Below the pieces are notes generated by a model that searched no databases, was not told the DNA's origin, and was given only the letters and a program-made list of their open reading frames with translations. The translations under genes and the position numbers were made by a program. 8,222 nt of DNA. Source: M55B144 sp964550615. GTDB taxonomy: Bacteria; Bipolaricaulota; Bipolaricaulia; UBA7950; UBA9294. Below, piece by piece: positions 6,588 through 8,222 of this stretch. How positions within the stretch are numbered: the first letter of the stretch is position 1; every line of letters starts with the position of its first letter. The stretch covers positions 1-8,222 of the forward strand of contig CAZKAB010000054.1 in assembly GCA_964550615.1 (NCBI GenBank). The letters are read 5' to 3'.

Positions 6588-7976
6588 GTGTTTTCGTGTT
6601 CGCAAGCGGCCGAGATCCTGGGCGCGCGAATCCTCCGCAAGACGAACGATTCGGATGATGTCCGCGCCGCGCGCGCCGTGCACGACTCGCGCCTTGTAGA
6701 ACCTTGCGACCTGTTTGTCGCACTTGCCGGCGCACGCACCGACGGCCACGCGTTTCTCGAGCAAGCGTTTGCCCGCGGCGCTTGTGGAGCGCTGATCTCC
6801 GATCCCGCCGCGGCTCCGGGAAACGGGCGGAACTTGATCGTGGTGGATGATACCGCCGAGGCGCTTTCGCTCCTTGCCGGCGCATGGCGAATCGGATCAC
6901 GCGCAACGTTCGTCGGAATAACAGGAACGTGCGGAAAGACGACGACCAGGGCGCTGATTGCGCATCTGTTGACAGATGAGGCGCATCTGCTGTCGGCTGC
7001 CGCAACGGCGTTTTCCTCACCCGGCAACTACAACACCGAGATCGGCCTTCCTCTGGCCCTCCTCGCCATGCCGCGCGATGCGGACGTCGGCCTGTTTGAG
7101 TTGGGAACGGGCGCTCCCGGCGAGATCGCTCCGCTTGCGTCGCTTCTTGCTCCCCAGATCGCGGTTCTCACCATGGTCGGCCGTGGACACCTGGGTGGTT
7201 TCGGAACCGTCCAAGCAGTCGCACAAGAAAAATGGGAGCTTGTGCGCGCCCTACAACGCAACGGCACCGCAATCGTCAACGCAGACCCGCCGCTTCTTCA
7301 CGATAGGGCACAGGCGTATCGCGGGAACATCATCACCGTCGGCATCGACCGCGGCGATATGCGAGGAAGAATCTCAAATCGCGGACACAATCTGGTAATC
7401 GACGTCAACCGCCCCCGCCTACATCTGGTGACGCGCCTTCTCGGGGTTCACAACGCAGCCAATGCTTTGCTTGCGGCGGCATGCGCGCTCACACTCGGCG
7501 TCGAGCCGGAGGCAATTGAAGAACGGATACAGACGTTTTATCCGTTCTCGCACCGATTGAATCTCCTTGAAGCCCCGTTCGGACACCTCCTCGACGACAC
7601 GTACAACGCCAATCCCGACTCCACTCGCGCCGCTCTCCTCACCCTAGACAACCTCGACCTGCCGGCGAAGCAGCGGGCGTTTGTGTTCGGCGACATGCTC
7701 GACCTAGGCGACAACACAGCCGGCTTCCATCGCGAGATCGTCGAATTGGCGATAGAACTCGGTATCGGACCGATCTTCCCGGTCGGCGACCTTGCGTGCG
7801 CCGCGGCGCATGAGGCGGAAGAGCGAGGCGGAGGAGATCGTTTCGTCTTTGCCGAGAAGAGCAATCTCGCAGATCGCATCAATGAATGCCTTCCCGGAAA
7901 GGAGAACGTACTGTTGGTGAAGGGATCGCACGCCGTCGGGCTGGAAGCATTGGTGAAGCAATTGATCGAGGTTTGA
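6588..7976 (+). CDS. murF: MurF, UDP-MurNAc-tripeptide--D-alanyl-D-alanine ligase
   Basis: A 462-aa cytoplasmic ATP-dependent Mur ligase (E. coli MurF is 452 aa) adding D-Ala-D-Ala to UDP-MurNAc-tripeptide. The N-terminal substrate domain includes HDSR (32-35) and LFVALAGARTDGHAF (42-56). The ATP loop is GITGTCGKTTT (110-120). GNYNTEIGLPL (146-156), FELG (170-173), GHLGGFG (200-206), LLGVHNAANAL (284-294), DDTYNANPDST (336-346), VFGDMLDLG (366-374) and LVKGSHAVGLE (443-453) follow in MurF order, so all three domains are complete. DDTYNANP and GDML argue for MurF over MurE. The start is inferred: GTG 6588 is one base after the upstream TGA and gives a family-like N-terminus. No Shine-Dalgarno is visible, so coupling to the S55 gene is likely; in-frame starts further up (GTG 6543, TTG 6564) would overlap that gene. 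No murE, mraY or other division-cluster gene lies in the window. Confidence 0.93.
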   Translation: MFSCSQAAEILGARILRKTNDSDDVRAARAVHDSRLVEPCDLFVALAGARTDGHAFLEQAFARGACGALISDPAAAPGNGRNLIVVDDTAEALSLLAGAWRIGSRATFVGITGTCGKTTTRALIAHLLTDEAHLLSAAATAFSSPGNYNTEIGLPLALLAMPRDADVGLFELGTGAPGEIAPLASLLAPQIAVLTMVGRGHLGGFGTVQAVAQEKWELVRALQRNGTAIVNADPPLLHDRAQAYRGNIITVGIDRGDMRGRISNRGHNLVIDVNRPRLHLVTRLLGVHNAANALLAAACALTLGVEPEAIEERIQTFYPFSHRLNLLEAPFGHLLDDTYNANPDSTRAALLTLDNLDLPAKQRAFVFGDMLDLGDNTAGFHREIVELAIELGIGPIFPVGDLACAAAHEAEERGGGDRFVFAEKSNLADRINECLPGKENVLLVKGSHAVGLEALVKQLIEV

Positions 7977-7984
7977 GCGTCGGG

Positions 7985-8055
7985 CAGAGGCGCCACGTCG
8001 GGTGTCGGTGTCCTGTAGCGTGGCGGCTGCCTGTCTTTTGTGGCGATGGGGGAGA
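7985..8055 (+). repeat. Repeat module 1, lacking the hairpin core
   Basis: This copy matches the start of module 2 (cagaggcgccacg against caggggcaccacg). It then jumps directly to the later part, tcgggtgtcggtgtcctgta and onward to about 8026, which aligns to 8105-8133. It therefore looks like module 2 with about 36 bases, including the GC hairpin, deleted. Its end carries CCTGTCT (8030-8036) and AGACAGG (8053-8059), a 7-bp inverted repeat with a 16-nt loop. The module begins 9 bp after the murF stop. Confidence 0.6.
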
Positions 8056-8163
8056 CAGGGGCACCACGTTGTGTTGAACGCCGGGCACAGGTCCCGGCGC
8101 TATATCGGGTGTCGTTGTCCCGTAGCGTGGCGGCCCGTACGCCACGTTTTGTTGAGCGCCGAG
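8056..8163 (+). repeat. Repeat module 2, full length (about 108 bp)
   Basis: The most complete module. It runs from caggggcaccacgttgtgtt through the CGCCGGG/CCCGGCG hairpin (8079-8099) to a second hairpin at 8126-8146. Positions 8077-8127 match the left-edge copy at 31-81 in the same orientation. The next module begins exactly 108 bp after the start of this one. Confidence 0.7.
8126..8150 (+). terminator. Terminator-like hairpin downstream of murF, inside the repeat
   Basis: CGTGGCG (8126-8132), a 7-nt loop, CGCCACG (8140-8146), then TTTTGTT. The GC-rich 7-bp stem followed by a T-run fits a weak intrinsic terminator for the rightward murF transcript, 150 nt after its stop. Because it lies within a repeat module, it may be a property of the repeat rather than a dedicated terminator. 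Confidence 0.4.
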
Positions 8164-8222
8164 CAGGGGCGCCACGTTGTGTTGAACGTCGGTCACACGC
8201 TTGTTCTTGTCGAACAGGGCCC
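8164..8222 (+). repeat. Repeat module 3, partial, cut by window end
   Basis: The first 36 bases match the start of module 2 with four differences. The sequence then diverges and the window ends. The array may continue beyond the edge. No gene is visible in 7977-8222. Confidence 0.6.

Noticed and set aside
5921..7027. 368-codon open frame on the minus strand opposite the S55 gene and murF
   Set aside because: It overlaps two well-supported genes, has an Arg/Ala/Val-rich composition typical of antisense frames in GC-rich DNA and matches no family I recognise.
7977..8222. CRISPR array
   Set aside because: Repeats are few, imperfect and of unequal spacing, with no unique spacers of constant length and no cas genes. 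They look like modular intergenic repeats.

Overview
The window is 8.2 kb of what looks like an ordinary, gene-dense bacterial chromosome. It is fairly GC-rich, has short intergenic gaps and uses Shine-Dalgarno-led starts. It carries six recognisable protein genes, four good sigma-70-type promoter candidates and a dispersed repeat family at both ends. A MurF peptidoglycan ligase shows a walled bacterium. Two proteins carry export signals, one of them clearly of lipoprotein type. The taxon cannot be fixed from the sequence alone. The combination of genes would fit a deep-branching lineage such as Candidatus Bipolaricaulota (OP1/Acetothermia), but that is a low-confidence guess.

Layout: positions 1-111 hold a hairpin-bearing repeat copy. 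Two genes then read leftward: an AcuC-type Zn-dependent deacetylase (112-1230), and a lipoprotein with a PKD domain followed by a transglutaminase-like Cys/His domain (1370-2383). Each has its own promoter. A roughly 150-bp divergent intergenic region (2384-2533) holds back-to-back promoters and an 8-bp inverted repeat. Four genes then read rightward: a single-RCK TrkA/KtrA-type regulator (2534-3196), a TrkH/KtrB-type K+ channel subunit overlapping it by ATGA (3193-4710), an exported SpoIVB-type (S55) protease-like protein with its own promoter (4781-6586), and MurF (6588-7976), which starts one base after the protease stop. The last 246 bp (7977-8222) are an array of degenerate repeat modules related to the one at the left edge. 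One module forms a terminator-like hairpin followed by TTTT.

How the genes work together: TrkA and TrkH form a K+ uptake unit, with TrkA as the cytosolic NAD(H)/nucleotide-sensing gate. The S55 protein and MurF appear translationally coupled, so an extracytoplasmic protease-like protein is co-produced with the last cytoplasmic step of UDP-MurNAc-pentapeptide synthesis. No other mur or division gene is in view. AcuC and the lipoprotein look like independent units.

I see no CRISPR array, transposase, phage gene, toxin-antitoxin pair, tRNA or rRNA. The most interesting items are the order of the catalytic motifs in the S55 protein (GMSGSP before GFGHPF, the reverse of what I recall for SpoIVB), its coupling to murF, and the same-orientation repeat copies bracketing the gene block.
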